Notes: generated from the letters alone by a model not told the origin. A stretch of DNA of 64,000 bases from an uncultured Acetatifactor sp. (GCA_910586775.1 CAJUJN010000017.1:1-64000), one strand, 5' to 3'. Shown: positions 9,201 through 19,114, numbered from the stretch's first letter. Made by a program: numbers and translations.

Positions 9201-10574
9201 ATGCAGTTTACTTATGAGAATCAGGGGACCAATACATATCTGTGCTGCGACCTGACTGACATGGAAATCGACAGCATGGGGTTGGGAATGATTACCAACA
9301 ACCGCATTCCGGGGTTTGTCCACTCCATATTTACCCAGATTGATGACAGAAAGCTGATCAAATACAATGTGTCGTCCAGGGTGTCCATGAAGCAGTTTTT
9401 CTCCGGGCTGGTGAACAGAAAGCGGTTGGTGAATGTGTTTGCGGGGATAGCGGAGGTGCTGACGGTATCGGAGGAATATATGCTGGATATGAACTCCGTT
9501 CTGCTGGATACGGACTATATTTTCATTGACGTGTCCAATTACAGCGCGGAGGTGATCTATGTGCCGGTGGTGATGGAAAACGGCGGCAACATGGAGGCAG
9601 CCCTGTTTTTCAAAAATATAATGTTTACCACCCAGTTTGATTCCTCGGAGAATTGTGACTACGTGGCGGAGATTATCAATTTTCTGAACCAGAGGGGCGC
9701 GTTTTCCGTCTGGCAGTTCAGGCAGATGTTGGACAGGCTGAAATGGCAGCCGGGGTGTGAAGAGAAAGCGCCGGCTGCGGAAAAGCCGGCGGCAGCAGAG
9801 CCGGTGAAGCCGGGCAGGGCGGCGGCAGCAAAAGAGAAGCTGGCGGCATTTGTGCAGGAGGAGCATCGGGAAAAGCCGAAACCGGAACAGCCGGTTAAGA
9901 AGCCGGCGAGAGAATATGAGGTTCCGAAGGCAGCGGCCGCGAAGGCGGAATCCGCCGTACAGCAGACACAGGATAAAGAGATTTCGCTTTTTTAAGAGAA
10001 TGCGGATGCATACAAGGCGCAGAAGGAGGCAAAGAAGAAAGGTGCGCCTTCCGACAGGGAACCCAGGAAGGAAAAGGCGAAAAAGGAAAAGGTGCAGACG
10101 AAAAAAGCACCGGAGGCGGCTGTGACATTTGCTGTGCCCGGGCAGCAGCAGCCGCTGTTTGCCGGTGAACAGGAGCCGGCGAGCCCGGCGCATACGGCCG
10201 CTGCGCCCACAGTGTCTCCTGCTCCCGGGCAGCAGACCGCGTCCGCTTCGGTGAGCGGGACCGCGCCTGCATCCGCGTCCTTCCGGCAGCCCGGCGGTGA
10301 TTTCGGGGAGACCGAATATATGGGCCAGGGGGACGACGGCGGGACGGTCCTGATGGGAGCGGAAGGCACACAGAACATGCAGCCGTATCTGCTGCGGATG
10401 AAAAACAACGAGAGAATTCCGCTGGACAGAGAAATGCTGCGCATCGGACGGGACAGGGAGAATGTGGACTATTCCATTCCGGAGAATAAATTTGTAGGAC
10501 ATAATCATTGCCATATCCTGTCGCGGAACGGAGAATATTACGTGGTGGATGACAATTCCAAAAATCATACCTGA
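9201..10574 (+). pseudogene. DUF6382-like/FHA-domain protein with internal stop and truncated FHA domain
   Basis: The N-terminal domain (residues 1-185, from MQFTYENQGTNTYLCC) resembles the DUF6382 domain found before FHA domains in Clostridia tad loci. A long Pro/Ala/Lys-rich linker follows. TAA 9993-9995 interrupts the frame, yet the same frame continues sensibly (ENADAYKAQKEAKKKGAPSD) through the linker into an FHA domain (MLRIGRDRENVDYSIPENKF, then NGEYYVVDDNSKNHT), so a single nonsense change is likely. The FHA domain then stops at TGA 10572-10574, lacking its final 25-30 residues (the expected GD-x-I strand). The usual Ser of the SRxHA motif is replaced (GHNHCHI). FHA domains bind phosphothreonine, so phospho-control of the pilus is plausible in intact relatives but doubtful here. 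Confidence 0.72.
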
Positions 10575-12525
10575 TATCAGAATGATACGCCACAGGAGAC
10601 GGGCGACGGTTTCGGCGGCGGTTCTGGCAGCGGTGTTCCTGGCGGGAGGCGCCGGGACTTTTGTGGGATTAAAGCAGTTGGAGCAGAGACAGGCTGCGCT
10701 GACACTGTCTGAGTATTCGGCCAATGCCCTGGCGCAGGGTGACGTGGTCTCTGCCGTCAGCCAGGCGCTGCAGGCAATTCCGTCGGGTGAGAGTATTCTG
10801 GAGGCACCGGTTACGGCTCAGGCACAGAAGGCGCTGACGGATGCGCTGGGGGTGTATGATTTGTCCGACGGTTTCAAGGCGGCAGGCACCATAGGGCTGC
10901 CGGGCGCTCCCTTTGATATCTCGGTTTCGCCGGAGGGAACCAGGCTCGCCGTGGTGTACGGATATGAGGCGGCGGTGTATGAACTGGCTGACGGGAGCAG
11001 GACAGCCGTTCTGCCCGTGCAGGAATCGGCTCTGTCGGACTGCCTGTTTACGGACGAGAGCCATGTGGTCTGTGCCGGGCAGGAGGGCGTGACACTCTAT
11101 GACCTGGAAGCGCAGCGTACGGTATGGACGGGGCGGGAGGCCACAACCCTGGCAGTATCGGCTGACGGGAGCACGGTTGCGGCAGTGGACAGGGATGCGG
11201 ATTATGCGGTTATTTACAGTGCGGAGGACGGAAGGGAGCTTGCGGAGTGTTCCTTTGAGGGACTCCGCATGGCTGTGGCGGCAAACGATATCTTTGCCGA
11301 CCCGAAGGATGCCGTCTTTGCCCTGAACGGGGACGGGAGCCTGCTTGCCGTCAGTTTTTCCCAGGGAGGGCTGAAGGTCTTTGACCTGCGCAACAGGGAA
11401 GATGACCTGATCATTTACGATGCTTCCGGATACAGGCATTTCGAAGGCGGCTTCAGCGGGAATTATTTTGCCTTTGCCGCCGACGGGGACGGCGCTTTAT
11501 TCGGACTTGTGGATACCGCGAAGGCAGCGTCTGCTGGCAGGTTGGAGTCTCAGGAGCGTTTTCTCCTGAGAACGGATGAGGACGGCATATACCTGGGCAA
11601 TGGGAATGTGCTTGTGGAACTGGAGACTTCCACGTTGGAGGAGCTGGAGATAGCGTACACCGGCAGTGTGGAAATGACGAATTTTGCCGTGGGGAAGGGA
11701 CATGCTCTGGTTGCCACGGAGGATAACGGATTTTCCTTTTATGACAGCGGCGCGTATCTGATGACGGCGGAGAGCGGGAACCAGAATGCCGATTTTCTGG
11801 CTCTGACGGAAAAATATGCGGTAATCGGAAACCGGACGGAGACCTCGCTGCGGATTCTGGAGCTGGAGAGCCACGGGGAGGCGCAGCTGTTTGCCTATGA
11901 CGCCCGCTATGCCCATGATGAGGCCAGAATCAGTGCGGACGGCCGTACAGCCGTGTTGTTTGACCACAGAGGATTCCGTATATACGATTCGAACGGAGAA
12001 CTTGTGGCGGAGACGGAGCTGCCGGATGTGGAGAAGATATATGATCAGCAGTTCAGGAGAGAAGGGGAAGATTCTTACCTTGAAGTAATCTGGTACGACG
12101 GCACCAGGCGCTTTTACAGTGCGGCGGACGGCAGTGTGATATCGGAGGAGACAGGGGAGGCGCCTGCAAAAGACCTGTATGAGGAATTTTTCGTGGGCGG
12201 CTTCCGCATTGCCTCCGGACTGCACGACGCGCCGGTGGTGTACGATGCGGAGTCCGGGGCGGAACTGGCGGTGCTGGAATCGGACGGCTATCTGACCTAT
12301 GTGACGGAGGTGGGGGATTATCTGATCACAGAATATATGGATACGGCAGGAGGGCGGTACGGGCTTTTGCTGAATCGGCGTTTCGAGGTCCTTGCCCTTC
12401 TGCCGGGACTTTGCGATGTATCGGGAGACAGACTTGTCTTTGACGACAAATCAGGGAATCTGCGGCAGAGCCGCTTATATTCCCTCCGTGAGCTGATTGC
12501 TCTCGGAGAGGCCTATACAGGCTAA
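10549..12525 (+). CDS. Membrane-anchored beta-propeller (WD40-like) protein, probably N-terminally truncated
   Basis: After a basic patch (MIRHRRR) comes a membrane helix (VSAAVLAAVFLAGGAGTFVG), a short helical segment (SEYSANALAQGDVVSAVSQAL) and then about 560 residues of WD40/quinoprotein-like repeats (for example FDISVSPEGTRLAVVYG, LAVSADGSTVAAVDRD and RISADGRTAVLFDHRG). The product is 658 residues from ATG 10549. The start overlaps the broken FHA gene by 26 bases in another frame and has no convincing ribosome-binding site. In related bacteria such membrane-propeller halves often follow a cytoplasmic signalling domain. I infer that a deletion joined the front of the FHA gene to the back of this one. 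It could still be expressed by coupling. No enzymatic motif is seen. Confidence 0.6.
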   Translation: MTIPKIIPDIRMIRHRRRATVSAAVLAAVFLAGGAGTFVGLKQLEQRQAALTLSEYSANALAQGDVVSAVSQALQAIPSGESILEAPVTAQAQKALTDALGVYDLSDGFKAAGTIGLPGAPFDISVSPEGTRLAVVYGYEAAVYELADGSRTAVLPVQESALSDCLFTDESHVVCAGQEGVTLYDLEAQRTVWTGREATTLAVSADGSTVAAVDRDADYAVIYSAEDGRELAECSFEGLRMAVAANDIFADPKDAVFALNGDGSLLAVSFSQGGLKVFDLRNREDDLIIYDASGYRHFEGGFSGNYFAFAADGDGALFGLVDTAKAASAGRLESQERFLLRTDEDGIYLGNGNVLVELETSTLEELEIAYTGSVEMTNFAVGKGHALVATEDNGFSFYDSGAYLMTAESGNQNADFLALTEKYAVIGNRTETSLRILELESHGEAQLFAYDARYAHDEARISADGRTAVLFDHRGFRIYDSNGELVAETELPDVEKIYDQQFRREGEDSYLEVIWYDGTRRFYSAADGSVISEETGEAPAKDLYEEFFVGGFRIASGLHDAPVVYDAESGAELAVLESDGYLTYVTEVGDYLITEYMDTAGGRYGLLLNRRFEVLALLPGLCDVSGDRLVFDDKSGNLRQSRLYSLRELIALGEAYTG

Positions 12526-12551
12526 AAATACGAAAGGAGGATTTCGCTTAG

Positions 12552-15500
12552 ATGAAATCTATGAAACGTGGCCTGGCAGTGCTTCTGGCGGTACTGCTGA
12601 CCTGGCCCACACTGCCAGCGAGGGCGGATACAGCAGAGGAACAGACTGCTGACAGCTCTGTGAATGTCCCGGGGGAGGGCCCCGATGTCAGCGGCAGCGA
12701 CGCTTCTGCCGGTGAGGAAGTTCTTCCGTCCGGTGTTGCCGGGGAAGAAACGGATGTCAGCGGCAATGACGCCCCTGATACGGAGCCGGTTCCGGAATAC
12801 GGGAATGGGGAGGTGGTGTACAGCACAGGCGGTGAGTATCAGCTCATCGTGAATCCCAGTGTCTCGGAAAACGAGGCTTACGAGGGCTTTTCAGGTGTCT
12901 TTGAGGCAGACGGGAGTTATACCATCCAGATTCCGGAGGAGGACCCGTTCTTCCCCTATGAAGTCCAGTTTGTGGATCCGGAATCCGGCGAAGCGCAGAA
13001 TCAGTGGTTTATGACACCGGATTCCGAAGTGGAGTACGGCGGACATACCTTCAGGGTGGCGGCAAACTTTACCGGGAATGTTGTCACGCAGTTCAACCTG
13101 AACATCGCAGGGGATATTGTAGTGGTGTATCCCGCGGAGAAAGAGTTCGGCGGTGCTGCGCCTGTTTCGCTGCTTCCGCTGGAGGAAGTGTATCTTAGCA
13201 GCATCGACCTGAACGGCTATACGCCGCTGGAACTGACCATGGTGTCCGTGGATTCCATCTTTACCGGCAAGGTGGAGCTGAAGGATACGGACAGTATCAT
13301 GTGGACTACAAGGTATTCTTCTTACAGTGACAGTGAACCGGATTACACGGTCAGCCAGAGAGGCGACTGTATCAATCTGAGTTTTGCCTACAGTGTGCAG
13401 ATGATTGTGGGAGAGCCTGACCAGCTAGCGGCGGATAATATTCGTTATACAATGTACCTCAACAAATCGGACTACGACGGATGGCTGACCCCTTCCTTCT
13501 ATACGCAGGCTGAGGACGGTACGCGGACGGTTATTGAAGTGAAGGGGGATAACTATGGTAGCGGATATTCCACTGACAGGGATAGCGGTCATTATTTCCT
13601 GGAATTCGGAGATGAGAACGTTTCGTTGTCAAGCCAGGGGAATATTTATGAGGGATATCTGGCTCTACAGATTAATTCCGAAAAATATGCAAAGACAAGA
13701 TTTACTTCTGTCAAGGCATATGAAGGCTTACATAAAACTGTGGCGGATGCAATGGCAGCTACAGAAATTACGGATCAAGTTTTTACGGCAGATATGTCCC
13801 AGGCGTATGCAGGATATAGAATGGGGAAATATTTACATGCCTATATTACTCTGGTATCTTTTGACGCACAGGGAAATGTGACAGGATGTCTGCCGATAAA
13901 TGTAGATTGTTTCAGGGTACAACATGGGTTATATGTTGACTGGATGAGGGATGCTTCCGGTCGTGACATAACTTCGAGACGTTCTTTTGATGAAATAGAC
14001 GGCTGCCTGTACTATACACAGCGGCTTTACAGCGGCAATCCTGCAAACGGAAATTATGTACAGAGTTTTATGTATTACAACGACGGTACTGTGGATAACT
14101 CAGTAATCACTGCCGCATATGTTGGTCATTACGCAAGCATCGCCGAAGCGACTGCAGCGGGCGCACAGGATGTGAAGGATACTCTGTTTCGGGAGGAAAG
14201 CTACAGCTACGGCAATTTCAAAGGATATGCGGGCGACTTCTCTGCAGGAATTAACTTCACCGTATTTATCGGCGCTGACGGGACAGAGGGACAGCAGGTT
14301 CTGAAGTATAATATTAAGACTGTTGCCAATGAGGATGTTGCCGGTCCCAGCAGCAACACAAACATTACTTTCGACGGTCTGCGGGATGGCGACGGCTACA
14401 GCGTATCCGCTGTCAGGCTTCTGGACTCCTACGCGGAGAATAACTATGTGGTATTTATCGTAAATGACGATGTGGACCGCAGCAAACTGGCGCTTACGTT
14501 CTATCCTGACGATAATCCGAAGCTTTATGCCGCGGGCAGCAGCACACCGGAAATCAGCGGGGAGAGCTATCATGATTTCTCCAAAGGGCCGGTACAGTTT
14601 ACCGCATCCGCAGAGGACGGGGAAAATGCCAAAAACTACTGGGTGCAGGTGCTGAGCAGGTCAGAGACTGACGGTCAGGTCTTTATGAACAGCCTGGCGG
14701 ATTCCACTGTAGAAACAAAGGTGGAGGGCGGCACCATATACACTACCAGGGAAGTGATGCTTGACTATATCCATGACTACAAACATGACATCATGCTTGC
14801 CAATATGGGGTCAGAGGCAATCGACGCACTGTCCGCAGAGCTGGTATCCGATGTGGTGGAGCTGGACGATTACTGGACACTGACAGGAAACCATGAATTA
14901 TCAGGCTTTACTACCACTGACAGGACAACCAGCTACGGAAAACTGTCCAATCTTGCAATGCTGCGCCTGAGGGCGAAGGAAGGCGTTGAGGACGGTACGG
15001 ATATTACAGGTACCCTGACCATTAAGTCCGGCGCGGGCACACTGATGGTCATCACCCTTACCGGTACCATAGGCGACCCTTCCATTACGACGAAGGAAAT
15101 TCCGGAAGCGGTTAAATACGTTCCTTACGGTACCATGATTCAGAACAGCAACAAGTACAGCTGGAATAAGGTGAGGTATGAGCTGTGGGACGGAGCGCTG
15201 CCCGGGGGAATGGTAATCAGGCCGAACGGAGAACTGTACGGCGTTCCTACAGAGGTGGGTGAGTTTACCTTTACGATAGGAATGACAAACAGCTACAGCA
15301 GCTTCAGGAGCAGTTCCAGAGAATTTACCCTGGTGGTAAAGGAAAACACGGATGCCAACGTTGAAAGCCAGACGGATATCAACTATGAGCTGACAGAGCG
15401 CGTGACCTATGACTATAACAGCAGCCTGGGAGACCAGCTGATGGTTTCTCAGGGTGTGTACGGAGAATTCGTTGCACTGTGGCTGGACGGTGAGAAACTG

Positions 15501-16169
15501 ACGGAGGGCGTTGACTATACATCCGAATCAGGCAGTACCCGGATTACTATCGCATCCCAGACACTGGCCGCCAATAAGGCCCAGGGTACACACACTCTCG
15601 GTGTGGAGTTCCGGAAAACGGACGACAATACCCTGAAGCGCGCGGCACAGAACTATGTTCTGGGCGGCAAGGGCAGCTTTGAAGAAGATAATAATAATTC
15701 CGGTAGCAATAATAACAACAGCAATAATAACAACAGTAATAACAGCAACAGCAGCAGTTCCGGAAGCAGTTCATCCGGGAGCTCCAGCGATGTCGCAGAT
15801 GAGACTACGGTGACATTTTATACGGTACAGAGGGGAGATACGCTGTGGAAGATTGCCGTGAAATTTTTCGGGGACGGAAATCAGTGGCAGAAGATTTATG
15901 AGGACAATAAGGATGTGCTGAGCAATCCCGACAGGATTTATGCGGGCCAGGTTCTGAAGATCATTGTCGCTTCTGCTTCGGGCAGCCAGGATACGGAGTC
16001 GGCAGCAGGAGGTACTTATACAGTGCAGCCCGGTGACAGTCTGTGGAAGATTGCAGCGAAGGTTTACGGAAACGGACGCAGGTGGACGAAGATTTACGAG
16101 GCAAATACCGATAAGATTTCGAATTCTTCCAGAATCCGCGTGGGTCAGGTGCTCGTTATTCCCGAATAA
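12552..16169 (+). CDS. Large secreted cell-wall protein with two C-terminal LysM domains
   Basis: This 1205-residue protein has a signal peptide (residues 1-25, GLAVLLAVLLTWPTLPARA) and an acidic Ser/Gly-rich stretch with repeated DVSG-N/S-DA. A long unrecognised extracellular region follows (about 90-830), then an Ig-like/putative-Ig module (about 850-935, LPGGMVIRPNGELYGVPTEVG) and an Asn/Ser linker (about 1040-1080). Two LysM domains end the protein: YTVQRGDTLWKIAVKFFGD and YTVQPGDSLWKIAAKVYGN. LysM binds peptidoglycan, so the protein is expected on the wall. AAAGGAGG lies 9-10 bases before ATG. It follows the tad genes and may anchor or decorate the pilus base; this is inference. The frame is intact and a terminator follows. 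Confidence 0.8.
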   Translation: MKSMKRGLAVLLAVLLTWPTLPARADTAEEQTADSSVNVPGEGPDVSGSDASAGEEVLPSGVAGEETDVSGNDAPDTEPVPEYGNGEVVYSTGGEYQLIVNPSVSENEAYEGFSGVFEADGSYTIQIPEEDPFFPYEVQFVDPESGEAQNQWFMTPDSEVEYGGHTFRVAANFTGNVVTQFNLNIAGDIVVVYPAEKEFGGAAPVSLLPLEEVYLSSIDLNGYTPLELTMVSVDSIFTGKVELKDTDSIMWTTRYSSYSDSEPDYTVSQRGDCINLSFAYSVQMIVGEPDQLAADNIRYTMYLNKSDYDGWLTPSFYTQAEDGTRTVIEVKGDNYGSGYSTDRDSGHYFLEFGDENVSLSSQGNIYEGYLALQINSEKYAKTRFTSVKAYEGLHKTVADAMAATEITDQVFTADMSQAYAGYRMGKYLHAYITLVSFDAQGNVTGCLPINVDCFRVQHGLYVDWMRDASGRDITSRRSFDEIDGCLYYTQRLYSGNPANGNYVQSFMYYNDGTVDNSVITAAYVGHYASIAEATAAGAQDVKDTLFREESYSYGNFKGYAGDFSAGINFTVFIGADGTEGQQVLKYNIKTVANEDVAGPSSNTNITFDGLRDGDGYSVSAVRLLDSYAENNYVVFIVNDDVDRSKLALTFYPDDNPKLYAAGSSTPEISGESYHDFSKGPVQFTASAEDGENAKNYWVQVLSRSETDGQVFMNSLADSTVETKVEGGTIYTTREVMLDYIHDYKHDIMLANMGSEAIDALSAELVSDVVELDDYWTLTGNHELSGFTTTDRTTSYGKLSNLAMLRLRAKEGVEDGTDITGTLTIKSGAGTLMVITLTGTIGDPSITTKEIPEAVKYVPYGTMIQNSNKYSWNKVRYELWDGALPGGMVIRPNGELYGVPTEVGEFTFTIGMTNSYSSFRSSSREFTLVVKENTDANVESQTDINYELTERVTYDYNSSLGDQLMVSQGVYGEFVALWLDGEKLTEGVDYTSESGSTRITIASQTLAANKAQGTHTLGVEFRKTDDNTLKRAAQNYVLGGKGSFEEDNNNSGSNNNNSNNNNSNNSNSSSSGSSSSGSSSDVADETTVTFYTVQRGDTLWKIAVKFFGDGNQWQKIYEDNKDVLSNPDRIYAGQVLKIIVASASGSQDTESAAGGTYTVQPGDSLWKIAAKVYGNGRRWTKIYEANTDKISNSSRIRVGQVLVIPE

Positions 16170-16178
16170 GTTTTATCA

Positions 16179-16204
16179 GGAGGCGGTTACACCGCCTCCT
16201 TTTC
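16179..16204 (+). terminator. Rho-independent terminator after the LysM gene
   Basis: A perfect 9-bp stem (GGAGGCGGT / ACCGCCTCC) with a 3-base loop is followed by TTTT. It lies 10 bases after the stop codon of the LysM protein and closes the tad region. Confidence 0.9.
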
Positions 16205-16226
16205 CGGTTGGGCGAAGGGGCCGGGT

Positions 16227-16782
16227 ATGATATCCAATCTGAGCTATCTTCTGGTACTGGCGGTACTGGTGAGCGGATTCTTTCGTTTTTCTATCGGACG
16301 ACTGGGGACTGAGAGACTGCCGGCAAAGGCGCTTGCCCGGCTGGGGGGCGTGCTTGCGGTTTCCGTGGCGGGTATTTTTGTCAATCCTGTGGGAAAGCGG
16401 ATATTTCTATATCCTTATGAGCAGATGGGGGAAGAAGACATGCTCAGGTATATTTCGGAATGGGCGGCTCCGGACGCCAAGAATCCGGTGCAGCTGATGC
16501 TGTTTTTTGTACCGGTATTTCTGACGGTGGCGTCGATGTTGCTTTCCCCAAAGAGAATTCGGCTGATTGACTTTATCTTTATGCTGTTTTTTTATCTATT
16601 TTTCAGAAGTGTCCGTTTTATCGCTTTGTATTTGTTGGCGACGCCGTTCTGGGTATCGGAAAAATATTGGTTTGACGGCACCGCTTTATGCTTATTTGAA
16701 TAGCCGGCCGGAATGTTTTGTGAAAATCAGGGAAGAGGAAGGCGTGGCTTATTACGAAAACCGGAAAAAGCCGGAAATATAG
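16227..16782 (+). pseudogene. Remnant of a polytopic membrane protein
   Basis: ATG 16227 opens 158 residues with at least four hydrophobic segments (about 5-20, 38-52, 90-106 and 112-138), stopping at 16703 after WFDGTALCLFE. From about 16680 a second frame continues with YLNSRPECFVKIREEEGVAY and ends at 16782. This resembles the part of large multi-pass membrane proteins in which the last helix is followed by a soluble tail. The motif YPYEQMGEEDMLRYISEWAAPD resembles the periplasmic loop of glycosyltransferase-like membrane proteins, which are normally 450-600 residues. I read it as a gene that has lost its front and suffered a frameshift. The exact family is uncertain. It sits between two terminator/promoter boundaries. 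Confidence 0.55.
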
Positions 16783-16803
16783 CAAAAAACTGTAATGAAA
16801 GTG

Positions 16804-16832
16804 TTGACATTTCCCAAATTCTGGCCTATACT
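16804..16832 (+). promoter_or_regulatory. Sigma-A promoter of the rimP-nusA-infB operon
   Basis: TTGACA (16804-16809), a 17-base spacer and TATACT (16827-16832) form a near-consensus promoter about 240 bases upstream of rimP. No other strong promoter is seen before infB, so the whole operon probably starts here. Confidence 0.88.
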
Positions 16833-16861
16833 AGAAGCAGTTTGATGATGATGAAAGTATG

Positions 16862-16883
16862 AGAGTGGCTTCCGAGCCACTCT
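16862..16883 (+). promoter_or_regulatory. Stable hairpin in the rimP-nusA leader
   Basis: A perfect 9-bp stem (AGAGTGGCT / AGCCACTCT) is closed by a TCCG tetraloop, about 20-25 bases after the predicted transcription start, and is followed by TTAATTGT. It could act as an early attenuator or 5' stabiliser. The remaining leader to 17067 shows no recognised riboswitch. Confidence 0.55.
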
Positions 16884-17067
16884 TAATTGTATGTTGGAAA
16901 TATTTTAGACGGCCAGTAACCGAGGATTCGGTGGGGCAGAAGTTTTTACTGCATGCAGGGGCGGCTAATGTGCATTGGTTTTGCTGCATATGCATCGGAT
17001 TTACTGCACATGACCCTGCCTTTAATTCATACACAGCCGGCTATATAAAATTTCAGGGAGGATTGAT

Positions 17068-17532
17068 ATGTCCCGAAGAGAAGAATACGAAACAAGAACG
17101 GAACGGCTGCTGCAGCCCATTGCGGAAGCAAACAGCGTGAATATCTATGATGTGGAATACGTGAAGGAAGGCAGCGACTACTACCTTCGCGCGTATATTG
17201 ACAAACCGGAGGGCGTGAACATCCAGGACTGTGAGAATGTGAGCCGCCGCCTGTCCGACGAGCTGGACAGGGAAGATTTTATCCGGGATGCGTATATTCT
17301 GGAGGTCAGCAGCCCCGGGTTGGGCCGTACCCTGAAGAAGGATAAGCATCTGCAGGCGAGTATCGGACAGGATGTGGAGATTAAGCTATTCAGGCCCGTG
17401 GATAAGTGCAGAGTGTTTTGCGGGGTGCTGGAGGGTTTTGATGCAGAACAGGTCACGCTCAGGAACGGGGATACAGCCATTATACTGAAACGTACGGACA
17501 TAGCCGTGATTCGGCTGGCGATTGATTTTTAG
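17068..17532 (+). CDS. rimP: Ribosome maturation factor RimP
   Basis: RimP binds the free 30S subunit and helps its late maturation. The 154-residue protein has the expected N-terminal alpha/beta domain (LQPIAEANSVNIYDVEYVKEG, then LRAYIDKPEGVNIQDCENVS, then YILEVSSPGLGRTLK) and a C-terminal SH3-like beta domain from about residue 92. The EVSSPGLGR signature is diagnostic. ATG 17068 has GGGAGGAT 6 bases upstream. It is the first gene of the nusA-infB operon, as in most Firmicutes. Length and motifs are normal. Confidence 0.95.
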   Translation: MSRREEYETRTERLLQPIAEANSVNIYDVEYVKEGSDYYLRAYIDKPEGVNIQDCENVSRRLSDELDREDFIRDAYILEVSSPGLGRTLKKDKHLQASIGQDVEIKLFRPVDKCRVFCGVLEGFDAEQVTLRNGDTAIILKRTDIAVIRLAIDF

Positions 17533-17636
17533 ACACTTTGTCCGCTCCGGGCGGACATCGGGACAGGATTTGAAAGCATTTTCTTTCAGACCTGATTCTG
17601 GAGACGATTTGGCGAAGAGCCGGAATGGAGGAAATG

Positions 17637-18956
17637 ATGAACAAGGAGTTAATGGAAGCGCTTGACATTTTGGAAAGGGAAAAGGAGATCAGTAAGGAAA
17701 CCTTATTTGAGGCAATTGAGAATTCACTGCTGACTGCCTGCAAGAATCATTTTGGCAAGGCGGACAATGTGCATGTTGAGATTGACAGGGATACCTGCGA
17801 TTTCCTGGTGTATGCGGAGAAAGAGGTCATGCCTGCCGAGGATGATGTGGAAGACCCCTGCCTGCAGATTTCCCTGGACGATGCCAGGGAGATTTCTTCC
17901 CGGGCAAAGGTCGGCGACATGCTCCATGTGGAGATCAAGTCCAGAGAGTTCGGGCGTATTGCCACCCAGAACGCCAAAAATGTTATTCTCCAGAAGATCA
18001 GAGAAGAAGAGAGAAGCGTAATCTATAACCAGTACTATGAAAAGGAAAGAGATGTGGTGACGGGCGTGGTTCAGCGCTACCTGGGCAAGAATGTCAGCAT
18101 TAATCTGGGTAAGGCGGACGCCATGCTGAACGAAGGAGAACAGGTAAAGGGAGAGGTTTTCCGGCCCACGGAGCGTATCAAGGTATACATCCTGGAGGTG
18201 AAGAATACACCCAAAGGACCGCGTATCAATGTGAGCCGTACCCATCCGGAACTGGTGAAGAGGCTGTTTGAGTCTGAGGTTACGGAGATCAGAGACGGTA
18301 CCGTGGAGATCAGGAGTATTGCCAGGGAGGCGGGAAGCCGTACCAAGATTGCCGTGTGGAGCAATAACCCAAATGTAGACGCGGTGGGTGCTTGCGTGGG
18401 TATGAACGGTGCCAGGGTAAACGCCATCGTGGATGAGCTGCGCGGGGAGAAAATCGATATCGTAAACTGGGACGAGAATCCAGGTAATCTGATACAGAAT
18501 GCGCTGTCTCCCGCCAAGATTGTAGCCGTATTTGCGGATCCGGACGAAAAGACGGCGAAGGTGGTGGTTCCCGATTACCAACTGTCCCTGGCAATCGGCA
18601 AGGAAGGGCAGAATGCAAGGCTTGCGGCCAGGCTGACCGGCTATAAGATCGATATTAAATCGGAGACACAGGCCAAGGATGCTCCGGGCTTCCGCTATGA
18701 GGACTACATAGAGGAAGTCTATGGGGAGTACGAGGACTATGAAGGATATAATGAAGGCGGCTATGAAGAGTACGGGAAGGCAGACGGTCAGGAAGAAAGC
18801 CTGACGGAGTACGAAGCAGAAGATACTGTGGATACGTATGAGGAATACACTGCGGATGAAAACTCCGATGCGTATGAGTCAGAGGAGGAAGCAGAGGAAT
18901 TTGACGCCTATGAGGAGAAGATGATCGCCGAAGATGCCGATATATATACAGAGTGA
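17637..18956 (+). CDS. nusA: Transcription termination/antitermination factor NusA
   Basis: NusA binds RNA polymerase and modulates pausing, termination and antitermination. The order of domains is normal: N-terminal RNAP-binding domain (1-125), S1 domain (about 130-200, VVTGVVQRYLGKNVSINLG), KH1 (about 230-275, ACVGMNGARVNAIVDELRGE) and KH2 (about 300-345, LAIGKEGQNARLAARLTG). I place the start at ATG 17637 (MNKELMEALD) because TGGAGGA lies 4-5 bases upstream; ATG 17625 would overlap this site. The last 90 residues are a very acidic, Tyr-rich tail (EDYEGYNEGGYEEYG) not needed for the core fold, as in several Clostridia. The 158-base gap to rnpM has no ORF. Confidence 0.95.
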   Translation: MNKELMEALDILEREKEISKETLFEAIENSLLTACKNHFGKADNVHVEIDRDTCDFLVYAEKEVMPAEDDVEDPCLQISLDDAREISSRAKVGDMLHVEIKSREFGRIATQNAKNVILQKIREEERSVIYNQYYEKERDVVTGVVQRYLGKNVSINLGKADAMLNEGEQVKGEVFRPTERIKVYILEVKNTPKGPRINVSRTHPELVKRLFESEVTEIRDGTVEIRSIAREAGSRTKIAVWSNNPNVDAVGACVGMNGARVNAIVDELRGEKIDIVNWDENPGNLIQNALSPAKIVAVFADPDEKTAKVVVPDYQLSLAIGKEGQNARLAARLTGYKIDIKSETQAKDAPGFRYEDYIEEVYGEYEDYEGYNEGGYEEYGKADGQEESLTEYEAEDTVDTYEEYTADENSDAYESEEEAEEFDAYEEKMIAEDADIYTE

Positions 18957-19114
18957 GAAGCAGCGTATGTGCTGTTGAATGGCATGGAGGATGCGGGTTG
19001 CAATAAGATGGAACATCAGTATGGAATATCGCCCGGGCAGCGGGATAAAAAGCAGCAGTCCGGAGCGGGGAAATGTAGCTGAATACGGGTTCCTGACAAG
19101 GAGTAAACGATTGT

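Noticed and set aside
8970..10724. Long minus-strand ORF (584 codons)
   Set aside because: It is antisense to the pilus/FHA genes, Arg/Leu/His-rich, and a typical shadow of GC-rich coding sequence.
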